Source: Sphingomonas desiccabilis (GTDB lineage Bacteria; Pseudomonadota; Alphaproteobacteria; Sphingomonadales; Sphingomonadaceae). Taken from it: a DNA stretch of 64,000 nt. Position 1 is the first letter of the stretch; each line of letters begins with the position of its first letter. This document shows positions 46,562 to 56,219 of this stretch, one piece after another. Where the stretch lies: positions 1,693,770-1,757,769 of the forward strand of contig NZ_SDPT01000001.1 of the NCBI RefSeq assembly GCF_004135605.1, given 5' to 3'. The notes under the pieces are model-generated. The model was not told the origin of the DNA and searched no databases. It worked only from the letters and a program-made list of their open reading frames with translations. Both the position numbers and the translations under genes were made by a program.

Positions 46562-49500
46562 ATGTCGAGCGCGGAAATGATGGAGAGCCTCTACTGGCTC
46601 ATGAGCACGATGGTGCCGGCGGCCGAGGCCTCCCTGTCACCGGTCACGCTGTTCGGTGCCTTCGGCTCGGGGACCCGCCGAGCTCGGGTCCTGACTGCGC
46701 GCGGGGAGAGCCTGGACGCGGCCTGGAGCCGGCTCGCCACAGAGATCGAGACGGCAACTGCCGGGGCCCCACCCCGCTGGCTGCGCGTCGAGAGGGTCGA
46801 TCAGGTCGAACCCACCAGTTGGACGAAGCTCAAGGCCAGCCTGCGCCAGACCAAGCGCAACTATTTCCGCTACGGCATCGCGCTCGACGCGCAGTTCGAA
46901 CGCGCCTTCCTGGAGCAGGAGCTCAACGCCAACGCCATGCTCTATGGCGGCAATGCCATCGCTCATGCGGTGGTGAACGAGGGCAACTTCACCATCTACG
47001 CGCGCCGGAAATACGGAGCCGCTACGCAGATCGACTTCAGCGACGAACAGCCGGTTTTTCTGTTCACGACCCAGGCGGTGTTCGCTGATGCGGACGGTAG
47101 CTGCGCGATCCTGCACGACAGCGGCCTCGAACGCGGGCGGCGGCAGCTTGATCCGCTGACGCCCGAGACGATCGAGGCCCTGGTGCGCAGCGGTGCCGGC
47201 CACCTTGCGCGCCAGGTCGGCGACGACGGCCGCTTCGTCTACGGCTACCATCCCTGCTTCGACCGGAAGATCGACGCCTACAACGCCCTGCGCCACGCCA
47301 GCTCCACCTATTCGATGATCGAGGCCTGGGAGATGCTGCGCGACCCGCAGCTCGCCGCCGCGATCGAACGCGCGCTGGGGCATCTGGTACGCGAGCTGAT
47401 CCGACCAGCGACGCTCGCGGACGGCAGCGAGGCCGCGTTCCTGGTGGACGTGGGGGACGAGATCAAGCTGGGCGGCAGCGCTGTCGCGATCCTGGCGCTG
47501 GCCCGCCATGCCCAGGCGACCGGCTGCCGCGATCACCTGGCGCTGATGGAGCAGCTGGCGCTCGGCATCCGCTCCACGCAGGATCCGGCGACCGGCGCCT
47601 TCGCGCATGTGCTGCACTATCCCGACCTAGCGGTCGTCCAGCCGTTCCGCACGATCTACTATGAAGGCGAAGCCGCGTTCGCGCTGATGCGCCTCCACCA
47701 GCTGACCGGCGATCCGCGCTGGCTGGCGGTCGTCGAGCGCGCCTACGACCATTTCATCGCGGCCGAGCATTGGCGGCACCACGACCATTGGCTCGGCTAT
47801 TGCACCAACGAGCTGACGCTGGTGCGGCCGGAGGAGCGCTATTTCCGCTTCGGCATCCGCAACGTCGCCGGCTATCTCGATTTTGTGCGGGACCGGATCA
47901 CCACTTTCCCCACGCTGCTCGAACTGATGATGGCCGCGCATGCGATGCTGTCGCGCATCGCCGAGCTCCCGGAGCACCGCCACCTGCTCGCCGAAGTGGA
48001 TATTGCGCGCTTCAACGAGGCGCTGGAGGCACGTGCGAGACACCTGCTCAACGGGCATTTCTGGCCCGAGCTGGCGATGGACTTCGCGCGCCCCGACCGC
48101 ATTCTCGGCAGCTTCTTCATCCGCCACCAGGGCTTTCGTGTGCGCATCGACGACGTGGAGCATTACCTCTCCGGCCTCGTCGCCTATCACCACTATCGTA
48201 CCCAGAGTCAGCCGCTGCGCCCCGCGCCGCCGGTGGAGGGCGCGTCCGGCCTCTGGGATAGGGAAAGGCTGCTGACAGCAACGGGGGGGAGCTGGCTGGT
48301 GCCGCCGCCGGCCGCTTGGTCCGCGCGCGGCGTGTGCATTCACCCGCCGACCTATCGTCCGGGCCAGCTGGCAGTGGTCCGGTCGAGCGATACCGGGCGC
48401 GGCATGCGTCCCGCGGCACTTGCCCGGCTGTCCCCGCCTCCGGCGGCAGTCATCACCGACGGGGACCTGGAGGACGTGCCGCCCGAGATGCCGTTGCTGC
48501 GGGTCGCCGACACCAGCGAGGCCGTCCTCGAACTCGGGCGAGCGGCGCGGCGCCAGATGACGGCGCCCGTGCTTGCCGTCACGGGAAGCGCGGGCAAGAC
48601 GACTGCCGTCGCGATGCTCGCCCATGCGCTGGAGCCGTTCGGCCCCGTCGGGCGCAGCGCCCACAACGCGAACCTGCCGCACGGGGTTGCCTGGAACCTG
48701 GCGTCCATGCCCCCCCAGGCCAAGCATGTCGTGCTCGAACTGGCGGTCGGCCGGATGGCGCAAAGCGCGCGGCTGGCACGTCCGGACGTCGCCATCTTCA
48801 CCACCATCGCACCGGCACACCTCACCAACGGCAGTAGCGTGGCCGATGTCGCCCGCACCAAAAGCGCGATCTTCCTCGGCATGGCGCCGGGTGGAACCGC
48901 CATCCTCAACCGCGACATGGACCAGTGGGACATCGTCCATGCCGCCGCCCAGGCTCGGCAGCTGAGGATCCTCCACTATGGCCGGAGCGACGATTGCGAG
49001 GTTCGCCTCCTCTCCTACGACGGAAGGACCCGAACGGTCGACGCGGTGGTGTTCGGCCGGCAGATCCGCTTCGTCCTGGGCGCCTCGGGCGAGCACATGG
49101 CGCTGAACGCGCTCGCCACCCTTGCGGCCGTGACGGCGCTCGGCCACCCGATCGAACCCGCGATCGCGGCGCTGGCCGGTTTCCGCTCGCTGCCGGGCCG
49201 TGGCGAGACGCTGCCGCTGACGATCGACGGCAAGCGGGTGACGCTGATCGACGACGCCTACAATGCCAATCCTGCCTCCATGGTCGCAGCCCTCGCCGAC
49301 CTCGCGGAGCGTCCGGGCACACGACGCGTAGCGGTACTCGGCGAGATGGCGGAGCTTGGCGAAGCCGAGCAGGCGCTCCACCGGCAACTGGCGGGTGCCG
49401 TGGACCCGCGGATCGATCGCCTACACCTGCTCGGGCCCTTGTGGAGCGAATTCTGGGAGGATCTGCCCGCCCCGCAGCGTGGCTGCCACGCCCAGACGCT

Positions 49501-50428
49501 CCCGGCCTTGCGCGCGGTCGTACGGGCGGAGCTGCGCGACGGCGACGTGATCCTGTTCAAAGGCTCGAACAGCAAGGGCATCCACCAGATCGTGGACTGG
49601 CTGAAGGCCGAAGCGAACGGCGCCGCTCCACCGGCATCCCTGCTGCAGACGCGTGCACCCCGGCCGGCAGCGCCGCAGAGTCGGCTGCTCTTCGACTGCG
49701 AGGGCGAACGGATGGTGATCTCCGAGCAGGAGGAAGGGGCGCATCATCCCGCCGCCCTCGCGAAGCTCCTCACCCTCTGCCTGGTCGACGAGCGCCGCCG
49801 GCAGCTTGGCACCGGGGGCGAGGAACTGGTTACCCTCTCGCCGGCCGCGGCAGCGCTCGACAGCCGCTGGCGGCTCAACGCCGGGGATCGAGTTTCCGTG
49901 TCCGATCTGATGGCAGCAACCGCCATCGTCGGCGCCAACGAGGCGGCGCATGCGCTCGCCGAATGGCACAGCGGCTCGGCGGAGGCTTTCACGCGGCACA
50001 TGAACGAGCGAGCGCAGGCGATCGGGATGACGTCCAGCCGCTTCGCATCGCCGAGTGGCTTGGGCACGGATCAGGCGATCACCGGGGCCGACGCCATCCG
50101 GCTGGGCATCCACGTGCTGAAGCATGCGCCGGAGGTGCATAGGCTTTCCGCAAGACCGTGGTTTGAATGGAAGGGCGCGACCTACCCCAACACCAACCGG
50201 CTGATCGGCACGCTCGCGGGAGTGAACGGGCTTCGCACGGGCAGCGTCGGCGCGCGGGCGCATCATCTGCTGCTGTCGGCCACCGACCCGTGGGGCAGGC
50301 ACTGGATTGCGGCCGTACTGGGGGCGCCCACCCGTGCGGCGCGCGACGCCGCCGCGCGCGAACTGCTCAGTGCTGCGCTTCCTCCGGCGGGGACGGAAGC
50401 GGCGCCATCGCGCGCAGCGCCGCGCTGA
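46562..50428 (+). CDS. Trimodular protein: alpha/alpha-helical domain + MurF-like ligase + inactive S11 peptidase-like domain
   Basis: A 1288-residue soluble protein without signal peptide. ATG 46562 has AGGA about 9 nt upstream. Residues about 1-210 are an unrecognised N-terminal region (SWTKLKASLRQTKRNYFRYG). Residues about 215-560 are alpha-helical with recurring Gly-rich turns (YYEGEAAFALMRLHQLTGD, DVGDEIKLGGSAVAILALAR), suggesting an alpha/alpha toroid as in LanC or GH88-like folds. Residues about 640-1010 are a Mur ligase: P-loop TGSAGKTT at 674-681, then IDDAYNANPASM, VAVLGEMAELG and ILFKGSNSKG, all MurF-like. Residues about 1025-1270 match D-Ala-D-Ala carboxypeptidases (GDRVSVSDLMAATA, IGMTSSRFASPSGLG), but the active motifs are A1065xxK1068, G1124xN1126 and R1225TG. 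It probably ligates an amino acid or peptide to a carrier; the product is unknown. Its last 62 nt overlap the convergent hydrolase gene. Confidence 0.85.
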   Translation: MSSAEMMESLYWLMSTMVPAAEASLSPVTLFGAFGSGTRRARVLTARGESLDAAWSRLATEIETATAGAPPRWLRVERVDQVEPTSWTKLKASLRQTKRNYFRYGIALDAQFERAFLEQELNANAMLYGGNAIAHAVVNEGNFTIYARRKYGAATQIDFSDEQPVFLFTTQAVFADADGSCAILHDSGLERGRRQLDPLTPETIEALVRSGAGHLARQVGDDGRFVYGYHPCFDRKIDAYNALRHASSTYSMIEAWEMLRDPQLAAAIERALGHLVRELIRPATLADGSEAAFLVDVGDEIKLGGSAVAILALARHAQATGCRDHLALMEQLALGIRSTQDPATGAFAHVLHYPDLAVVQPFRTIYYEGEAAFALMRLHQLTGDPRWLAVVERAYDHFIAAEHWRHHDHWLGYCTNELTLVRPEERYFRFGIRNVAGYLDFVRDRITTFPTLLELMMAAHAMLSRIAELPEHRHLLAEVDIARFNEALEARARHLLNGHFWPELAMDFARPDRILGSFFIRHQGFRVRIDDVEHYLSGLVAYHHYRTQSQPLRPAPPVEGASGLWDRERLLTATGGSWLVPPPAAWSARGVCIHPPTYRPGQLAVVRSSDTGRGMRPAALARLSPPPAAVITDGDLEDVPPEMPLLRVADTSEAVLELGRAARRQMTAPVLAVTGSAGKTTAVAMLAHALEPFGPVGRSAHNANLPHGVAWNLASMPPQAKHVVLELAVGRMAQSARLARPDVAIFTTIAPAHLTNGSSVADVARTKSAIFLGMAPGGTAILNRDMDQWDIVHAAAQARQLRILHYGRSDDCEVRLLSYDGRTRTVDAVVFGRQIRFVLGASGEHMALNALATLAAVTALGHPIEPAIAALAGFRSLPGRGETLPLTIDGKRVTLIDDAYNANPASMVAALADLAERPGTRRVAVLGEMAELGEAEQALHRQLAGAVDPRIDRLHLLGPLWSEFWEDLPAPQRGCHAQTLPALRAVVRAELRDGDVILFKGSNSKGIHQIVDWLKAEANGAAPPASLLQTRAPRPAAPQSRLLFDCEGERMVISEQEEGAHHPAALAKLLTLCLVDERRRQLGTGGEELVTLSPAAAALDSRWRLNAGDRVSVSDLMAATAIVGANEAAHALAEWHSGSAEAFTRHMNERAQAIGMTSSRFASPSGLGTDQAITGADAIRLGIHVLKHAPEVHRLSARPWFEWKGATYPNTNRLIGTLAGVNGLRTGSVGARAHHLLLSATDPWGRHWIAAVLGAPTRAARDAAARELLSAALPPAGTEAAPSRAAPR

Positions 50429-51398
50429 TCGCCGCGGCATCCTCGCCGCGCGCGTACAGCGCGGCGCCGGCCTTCATCGGCTCGGCCAGAAGGTGCCTGC
50501 TGCGCCCCTCCCCCCGCAGCAGGATATGCGTGGGGTGCCGTCCGGCGCTGCGCAGCCGCTCGACATAATGGCGCTGGCTGAGGAAGGGCACGATCCGGTC
50601 GCCGGGGTCCGACAGCACGAAGATATCAGGGCCCGGCCCGGCGATTTCCCCCACATGACCGATCGGGTCGTAGACGGCGTTCGGATCCTCGACCGGTCCG
50701 GCATCGCGCCGTCGTCGGGCCTGATAGGCTCGCATCACCTCCACCGCCGACACCAGGCCCGAACCGATGAAGGCTGCGGCGATGTCGCGGCGGCGGTTCA
50801 CGAGTGCCGCGACCAGATGCCCCCCTCCCGACTGGCCCGCGAGGATGAAGCGCGACACGCGATAGCGTGCCTTGATCCGGTCGAGTGCGCCATCGACCAG
50901 GCGGACTTCGTCGATCCGCCGGCGCGCGCCGTGGTTGCCCGAAGATCCGTATAGCCCCGGGCGGGCAATGAAGATCGCCGGCACGCCGCCGTTGCGAGAC
51001 CAGCCGGTCATCTCCTGGCGGATGTCGGCGGGCGATCGGCGTGCGTAGCTGCCGGCGATCAGCCGAACCCCGCCGCGCCCGCGCAGCAGCACATCGCCCG
51101 GCAGGTACACCAGCATCGTGCCCCCGCCGCTCCGGTTCGCCGCCGGATAGGTGCGAATGCACGCGCCGCCGCCCGGGATCGGCACCCAATAGGCGTCGGG
51201 CACTTCGGTGCAGCGCCGCCGGGTGGCGGTCGCACCGTTCAGCGCCTCACGCGCGTCGAAGGTCTGGCGACCGCGCGGGATGCGCAGGGCGGCCGGACGC
51301 TGGACTTCGTTGGGCATCAGCCGTGGTGGCATCGGGGTCTCCGCCGGGAGCGACAGGAACAAGGTCGCCGCCGGGATCCAATGCCCGAACACGCTCAC
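50367..51398 (-). CDS. Alpha/beta hydrolase appended to the adhesin-secretion operon
   Basis: A 343-residue protein. GTG 51398 overlaps the HlyD stop by 4 nt (GTGA), which decides the start and implies coupling. FGHWIPAATLFLSLPAETPM may be a signal or anchor. VSRFILAGQSGGGHLVAALV carries the GxSxG nucleophile; IFVLSDPGDRIVPFLSQRHY is the acid region; the His is probably in EGRSRHLLAE. MLVYLPGDVLLRG replaces the usual HG oxyanion motif. The family resembles small dienelactone-type or peptidase-like hydrolases, but no substrate is evident. Its position as last gene of a type I secretion operon suggests a role in adhesin maturation or envelope chemistry (inference). The 3' end overlaps the convergent fusion gene. 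Confidence 0.8.
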   Translation of the reverse strand: MSVFGHWIPAATLFLSLPAETPMPPRLMPNEVQRPAALRIPRGRQTFDAREALNGATATRRRCTEVPDAYWVPIPGGGACIRTYPAANRSGGGTMLVYLPGDVLLRGRGGVRLIAGSYARRSPADIRQEMTGWSRNGGVPAIFIARPGLYGSSGNHGARRRIDEVRLVDGALDRIKARYRVSRFILAGQSGGGHLVAALVNRRRDIAAAFIGSGLVSAVEVMRAYQARRRRDAGPVEDPNAVYDPIGHVGEIAGPGPDIFVLSDPGDRIVPFLSQRHYVERLRSAGRHPTHILLRGEGRSRHLLAEPMKAGAALYARGEDAAAISAALRAMAPLPSPPEEAQH

Positions 51399-52588
51399 CG
51401 CTCCCGCAAGGCCTCCCGCCCTCGGTTGAACGGCTTCACCAGGTATTGGAACACCGTCTTGCTGCCGGTGTGGATGTCGGCGGTCGCGACCATGCCGGGC
51501 ACGATCGGGAAGCGGCGACCTTCCTTGTTCACCAGCGCGTCGCGGTCGGTGCGGATCAGCACGCGATAATATTCGACGTCCGGCTTCGCCTCGTCCTTGA
51601 TGGTGTCCGGCGAGATGGTCGCGACCTGCCCCTTCAACCCGCCGTAGATGGCATAGTCATAAGCGGTGATCTTGACGCTGGCAGGCTGGTTCGGATGGAT
51701 GAACGCGATGTCGCGGGGCGAGATGCGTGCCTCGACAAGAAGCTTGTCGTCCAGCGGCACGATGTCCATCAGCCGGCCATTGGGCGGGATGACGCCGCCG
51801 ATAGTCGACACCTCGATGTTCTTGACGATGCCGCGCACCGGCGACCGGAGCGTCAGGCGGGCGAGCGTGTCGGCACGCCCCTTCACCACCGGCGAGAGCG
51901 TCGCCACCTCGGCATTAGCCTTCGCCAGTTCCTCGCGCGCCTGGACGATATATTCCGAGGTAAGATCCGCCTGCTTGAGCTCCAGGTCGGCCAGCTGCCG
52001 CTGCAGGCGGAGGACCTCGACGTTGCTCGAGGCACCGACTGCGATCAACCGCTGGCCGATCTGGACTTCGTTTGTCAGCAGCGCGATCGACCGCCGGAGC
52101 CAGGCGAGCGACTTGTCCAGGCTGCTTCGACGCGCCTGGTACAACCGCAGTTCCTTGGCCTTGAGCTCGGGATAGGGATCGAGCTCTCCCGGGAACACGG
52201 GCGCGGTCTGCCCGACCTCCGCCTCCAGCCGAGCGACGCTTGCGAGGGCCGCGCGGTATTTGGCCGCACTCTCCTCGAAGGTGGAGGCACTCTGGGTCGG
52301 ATCGAGTTGCGCCAGGATCTGGCCCGGCTGGACGATGTCGTCCTGCTTCACCTGAAGCTTTGCCAGGATGCCGCCCTCGAGCGACTGGATCACCTGCTCG
52401 CGCGTGGAAGGCACCACCCGCCCTGCCCCGGTCGCCACTTCGTCCAGCCGCGCGAAATAGGCCCAGGCGAACAGCGCGGCCATGCACGCGACGATCACCC
52501 AGATCAGCCGCATCGCACGACCGAGACGTGCGCCGTCGGCATCGCCGAATACCCAGGCGCCATTGAGGACGTCGGCGCTCGTCGCCAT
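51395..52588 (-). CDS. HlyD-type periplasmic adaptor of the type I secretion system
   Basis: A 397-residue membrane-fusion protein. One N-terminal transmembrane helix (LIWVIVACMAALFAWAYFA) is followed by the lipoyl half-motif GAGRVVPSTREQVIQSLEGGI. A long alpha-helical hairpin spans residues about 95-250 (coiled coil rich in Leu, Gln, Ala and Glu). The beta-barrel part follows, with LRSPVRGIVKNIEVSTIGGVI and the C-terminal PGMVATADIHTGSKTVFQYL, all typical of HlyD/LapC. It bridges the ABC exporter and TolC channel. Its ATG overlaps the ABC stop by one base (TGATG). Confidence 0.93.
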   Translation of the reverse strand: MATSADVLNGAWVFGDADGARLGRAMRLIWVIVACMAALFAWAYFARLDEVATGAGRVVPSTREQVIQSLEGGILAKLQVKQDDIVQPGQILAQLDPTQSASTFEESAAKYRAALASVARLEAEVGQTAPVFPGELDPYPELKAKELRLYQARRSSLDKSLAWLRRSIALLTNEVQIGQRLIAVGASSNVEVLRLQRQLADLELKQADLTSEYIVQAREELAKANAEVATLSPVVKGRADTLARLTLRSPVRGIVKNIEVSTIGGVIPPNGRLMDIVPLDDKLLVEARISPRDIAFIHPNQPASVKITAYDYAIYGGLKGQVATISPDTIKDEAKPDVEYYRVLIRTDRDALVNKEGRRFPIVPGMVATADIHTGSKTVFQYLVKPFNRGREALRER

Positions 52589-54801
52589 CAGATCCGATCC
52601 TTTCGTACCGGCACGACCTTCGCCGGTGGACGGGGGGCACGAAGCCGTTCCAGAACCTCGTCACGCGGCCCATCGGCGACGATGCGGCCGCCCTCCACCA
52701 CGATCAGCCGATCGACCAACTCCAGCGCACGGGTGCGGTGCGTGGCGATCACCACCGTTCGCGCCGCGCTCCACTCGCGGAAACGGGCGATGAAGTTCCG
52801 CTCCGTCGCCTCGTCCATCGAGGCGGTCGGTTCATCCAGCAGGATCACCGATGGATTGCGGATCAGCAGCCGGGCGAGCAGCAGCGCCTGGACCTGACCG
52901 CCCGAAAGACCGGAGCCGCCCTCGAAGATCAGATGCTCCAGGCCGCGCGGCAGGCGCCGGACGAACTCGTCCGCGCCGACGGTCGCGAGTACCGAGCGGA
53001 TATCCTCGTCCGTGGCGTGCGGCGCGCCCATCAGCAGATTGTCGCGGATGGTGCCGTGGAAGAGCCGCGCGCGCTGCGACAAGAGGCTGATGTCGCGCCG
53101 CACGTCGGCCGGATCGACTTGGCCCAGCGCCACGTCGTCGATCAGCACCTCACCCGAGACCGGCTCCAGAAGGCCCGACAGCGCCTGAAGAAGCGTCGAC
53201 TTGCCGGCGCCGTTGCGGCCAAGGATCGCGATCTTCTCGCCGGCCGAGATCTGGAGCCGGCTGACGGTCAGAGCGGCCGGGGACTGGGGATCGCCATAGC
53301 GAAACACCGCATCCCGCACCGCCAGGTCGCCGGCGATATGGGCCAGGTGCACGCGCGATTCCCGGTTTGGATGATCCACCGGCAGCGCCATGACCCGGTT
53401 GAGACCCCCGACGCTCGTCCGTGCCTGCTGAAGCCGGCTGAGCACCTGCGTCACCTGGGCGAGCGGAGTCATCATCCGGGACCCCAGCATGGAGGCACCC
53501 ACCAGCGCGCCGGTGGTCAGGTCTCCCGCCATGACAAGGGGGGCGCCGAAGAAGATGACGGCCGCATAGACGCCCATCTGCACCGTCTGCGTCCAGGACA
53601 CGAGCCGGGCGGTCAGCCCGCGCAGCCGCAACTGGGCCTCGCCGGTGACGGCGTTGAGATGGTTCCATTGCTGCTGGAAGCGCTCCTCCGCCTGGAGCGT
53701 CTTCACGTCCTCGAGGCCCTGCACGACCTCGACCAGCATCCCGCTTCGAAGCGACGCCTCGCGAGCCGCCTCGACCGCGTAGGCGCGCAGCTTCGGCTGG
53801 GCGAGAACGGCGGGAATCACCAGCAGCACCAGTGCCACCAGCGGAACCAGCACGAGGGTCCCGCCGATGAACCAGAAGATCACGAGGAACAGGAAGAAGA
53901 ACGGCAGGTCCGCGATCGCAGCGACCGTGCTGGAGGTCATCAGTTCGCGCACCTGGTCCAGGTCGCGCAATTGCGCCGTGAAGCTTCCCGTCGAGACCGG
54001 CCGTGCCCGGTTGCGGACGCGCAGGGCGTGCCCGAATACCCGGTCCGAAATGCGCAGGTCCGCGCGTTTCCCCAAGAGGTCGATGACGCCCGTGCGCAGC
54101 TGCCGCAGCACGAAGTCGAAGCCGATCGCCAGGAGCACGCCGGCGAACAGCACATAAAGGGTCGGGAAGGACTCCGCCGGCACGACGCGGTCATAGACTT
54201 GCATCGAAAACAGCACGCCGGTCAGGCCCAGCAGATGCACCAGCAGCGATGCGGCTAGCACCGGGACATAGGCGCGGCGTTCCTGAAAGGCGAGCTTCGA
54301 CAGCCACCTGGGCTCGAACGGCTCGACATAGGCGTCCACCCGGGCGTCCGGCATGCCGCGCGCCGGACGCGCCAGTACCACCATCTCGGCGGCCTGCCGG
54401 AGCTCGGCAAGCTGAACCGTGGTCGGAAGCTCCCCCGGCCCGCCCATTAGGAAGCTCGCCTCGCCCCCTTCGCTGGCGCCGGTCAGCACGCCGACCTGTC
54501 CGTCGCGAAGCTGGACGATCATCGGAAGGCGCCAGGGCGAAAGCTCGCCATCGAGCGCAGTAGCCCCATCGAACTTCACCCGCAGCCCCATGCGGCCAGC
54601 GAGGTTCGCGATCCGGTCGCGTGGCTCGGTCGCCGCGTCCCATGCGGCCGACAGGCGCGCTGCCTGCATCGATTGCGGAAGGCGGAACTGGGTGGCGACC
54701 TGCCGGAGCGCGGCGACCCAGCGTTCCGTCATCTCCGCCGCAGCGGAGTCGTTCGCCGCCTCCTCCATTGCGCCCGCGCCAGCGATAGGCTCGAACTTCA
54801 T
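52588..54801 (-). CDS. Type I secretion ABC transporter (LapB/RTX-type)
   Basis: A 737-residue exporter. Residues about 20-165 form an N-terminal C39-peptidase-like domain without the catalytic Cys box, as in exporters of uncleaved RTX and Lap-type adhesins. The membrane domain (about 185-450) has VPVLAASLLVHLLGLTGVLF and FFFLFLVIFWFIGGTLVLV. The nucleotide-binding domain has Walker A AILGRNGAGKS, Q-loop region DISLLSQRARLF, signature GSGLSGGQ, Walker B SVILLDEPTASMDE and the switch His in IATHRT. ATG 54801 overlaps the TolC gene stop by 4 nt. It energises export of the Asp-Ala adhesin encoded two genes upstream. Confidence 0.94.
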   Translation of the reverse strand: MKFEPIAGAGAMEEAANDSAAAEMTERWVAALRQVATQFRLPQSMQAARLSAAWDAATEPRDRIANLAGRMGLRVKFDGATALDGELSPWRLPMIVQLRDGQVGVLTGASEGGEASFLMGGPGELPTTVQLAELRQAAEMVVLARPARGMPDARVDAYVEPFEPRWLSKLAFQERRAYVPVLAASLLVHLLGLTGVLFSMQVYDRVVPAESFPTLYVLFAGVLLAIGFDFVLRQLRTGVIDLLGKRADLRISDRVFGHALRVRNRARPVSTGSFTAQLRDLDQVRELMTSSTVAAIADLPFFFLFLVIFWFIGGTLVLVPLVALVLLVIPAVLAQPKLRAYAVEAAREASLRSGMLVEVVQGLEDVKTLQAEERFQQQWNHLNAVTGEAQLRLRGLTARLVSWTQTVQMGVYAAVIFFGAPLVMAGDLTTGALVGASMLGSRMMTPLAQVTQVLSRLQQARTSVGGLNRVMALPVDHPNRESRVHLAHIAGDLAVRDAVFRYGDPQSPAALTVSRLQISAGEKIAILGRNGAGKSTLLQALSGLLEPVSGEVLIDDVALGQVDPADVRRDISLLSQRARLFHGTIRDNLLMGAPHATDEDIRSVLATVGADEFVRRLPRGLEHLIFEGGSGLSGGQVQALLLARLLIRNPSVILLDEPTASMDEATERNFIARFREWSAARTVVIATHRTRALELVDRLIVVEGGRIVADGPRDEVLERLRAPRPPAKVVPVRKDRI

Positions 54802-56219
54802 AAGGTCACTCCGCGAACCCGCATGCCGCTAAGCGCGAAGCGGTCCCGGGCCTCACCCTTGTTGAACATGCAGTCGATCCCCAGCCGCCGCAGGTCGTGC
54901 TCGGCGTTCACGCCGTCGAACAGCACCTGGTGCAGTTCCTGCTCCGCGTTCAGCAGGTCGATCAGCGTGCGCGTACCCATTTCCAGATACTGCAGGCGGT
55001 AGAGTTTGCCGGTCTCGCGCATCATCGCTTCCCGGGTCTCCAGCGAGGCCCGCCGCTGGCGCAGGCTCGGTATCTGCTGGCGGGCCTCTGCCAGCGCGCG
55101 CTCGGCATCGAGGTTGCTCGCCTCCACCGCTGCGGCTGCCGCGCGCAGCGATTGCTCCGCACCGGCCCGCCGGGCCCGCGACGCCCCGCCCTGGAACAGG
55201 CTGCTGGAGAGCGACAGCCCGAAATTATAATTGCTGCTGGTCGAGATCGGGTCGCGCAAATCCGCAGCGGCACCTGCGTCGAGGGACAGCGTCGGAAGCG
55301 CATCGGCGCGGCTGCGGCGAAGGCGTGCCGTCGCCTCCTCGCGGCGCGCACTCGCCTCCTGGACGGTCGGCACCTGCGCCCAGTCGGGGTCCGGCCCCTC
55401 GCACACCCGGTCGAGCCACGCGGGCGATTGGGATCGCACGAGCGCAACCGGGCCCTTGCTGCCGATCAGATAACCCAGAACCCCGCGCCACCGCTCCAGC
55501 TGGGCGCGGATCTCCAGCACGGAGACGCGCGCCGCCTCCACCCGTGCCTCCGCCTGCACCGCGTCCGAACGGGTGCTGGCGCCGTTTCGGGTGCGGTGCT
55601 GGACCAGCGTGTTGATCGCGAGCACGCTTTCGAGCTGGGCGTCCGCAACTGTGAGCAGCGCCTCGTGCCGCTGGATCTCGATGACGACCTGGGCGGTGTC
55701 GCGCACCAGGCTGTCCACCGCCAGCAACAGCTGCGCGCGGCTGACTTCCACGCCTGCCCGCGCCGCGGCCACGTCGCTGGACACCTTTCCGAAGTCGACG
55801 ATCATCTGCGAGACGGAGAGCTGCGGACGCGGAAGCCACGCGGTGTTGCGCAGGCGGTTGTCGTATTGCGTGCCGACGCCGCCGCGGATCGTGGGATAAT
55901 AGCCGGCGCGCGCGACGCGGACCTCCGCCTCGTTCGCGCCGATCCTCGCCACCGCCTCTTCGATCGAAGGGTTCCATTCGACTGCCCGGCGGACCGCCAC
56001 GTCCAGCGACAACGCGCCGAGCGGCTCGAGACCCGGCGGCGCCGGGGGGCCGATCGTCGGGGCGGGCACTCCCTCCTGCGCATAGGCCAGGGGGAACGTC
56101 CCGCTCCCGATCATCGCGAGGCCGACCGCCGCGGCGAACCACCGCCGGCAGCGGGATGGCTGCCGGCGGTGGACGTTGCTGACCTGTGATGGCCCTTGGT
56201 CAGACGTGGGAAGCGGCAT
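54798..56219 (-). CDS. TolC-family outer-membrane channel of the adhesin exporter
   Basis: A 473-residue outer-membrane protein with a signal peptide ([21 protein letters not shown]) preceded by an Arg-rich head. Two OEP repeats are present: [20 protein letters not shown] with [16 protein letters not shown], and the second with [22 protein letters not shown] sequence and [24 protein letters not shown] near the end resembles the LapE/AggA-type subgroup. ATG 56219 lies inside the adhesin's last 20 nt in another frame, so the two genes overlap. It forms the outer exit duct for the adhesin. Confidence 0.92.
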   Translation of the reverse strand: MPLPTSDQGPSQVSNVHRRQPSRCRRWFAAAVGLAMIGSGTFPLAYAQEGVPAPTIGPPAPPGLEPLGALSLDVAVRRAVEWNPSIEEAVARIGANEAEVRVARAGYYPTIRGGVGTQYDNRLRNTAWLPRPQLSVSQMIVDFGKVSSDVAAARAGVEVSRAQLLLAVDSLVRDTAQVVIEIQRHEALLTVADAQLESVLAINTLVQHRTRNGASTRSDAVQAEARVEAARVSVLEIRAQLERWRGVLGYLIGSKGPVALVRSQSPAWLDRVCEGPDPDWAQVPTVQEASARREEATARLRRSRADALPTLSLDAGAAADLRDPISTSSNYNFGLSLSSSLFQGGASRARRAGAEQSLRAAAAAVEASNLDAERALAEARQQIPSLRQRRASLETREAMMRETGKLYRLQYLEMGTRTLIDLLNAEQELHQVLFDGVNAEHDLRRLGIDCMFNKGEARDRFALSGMRVRGVTL

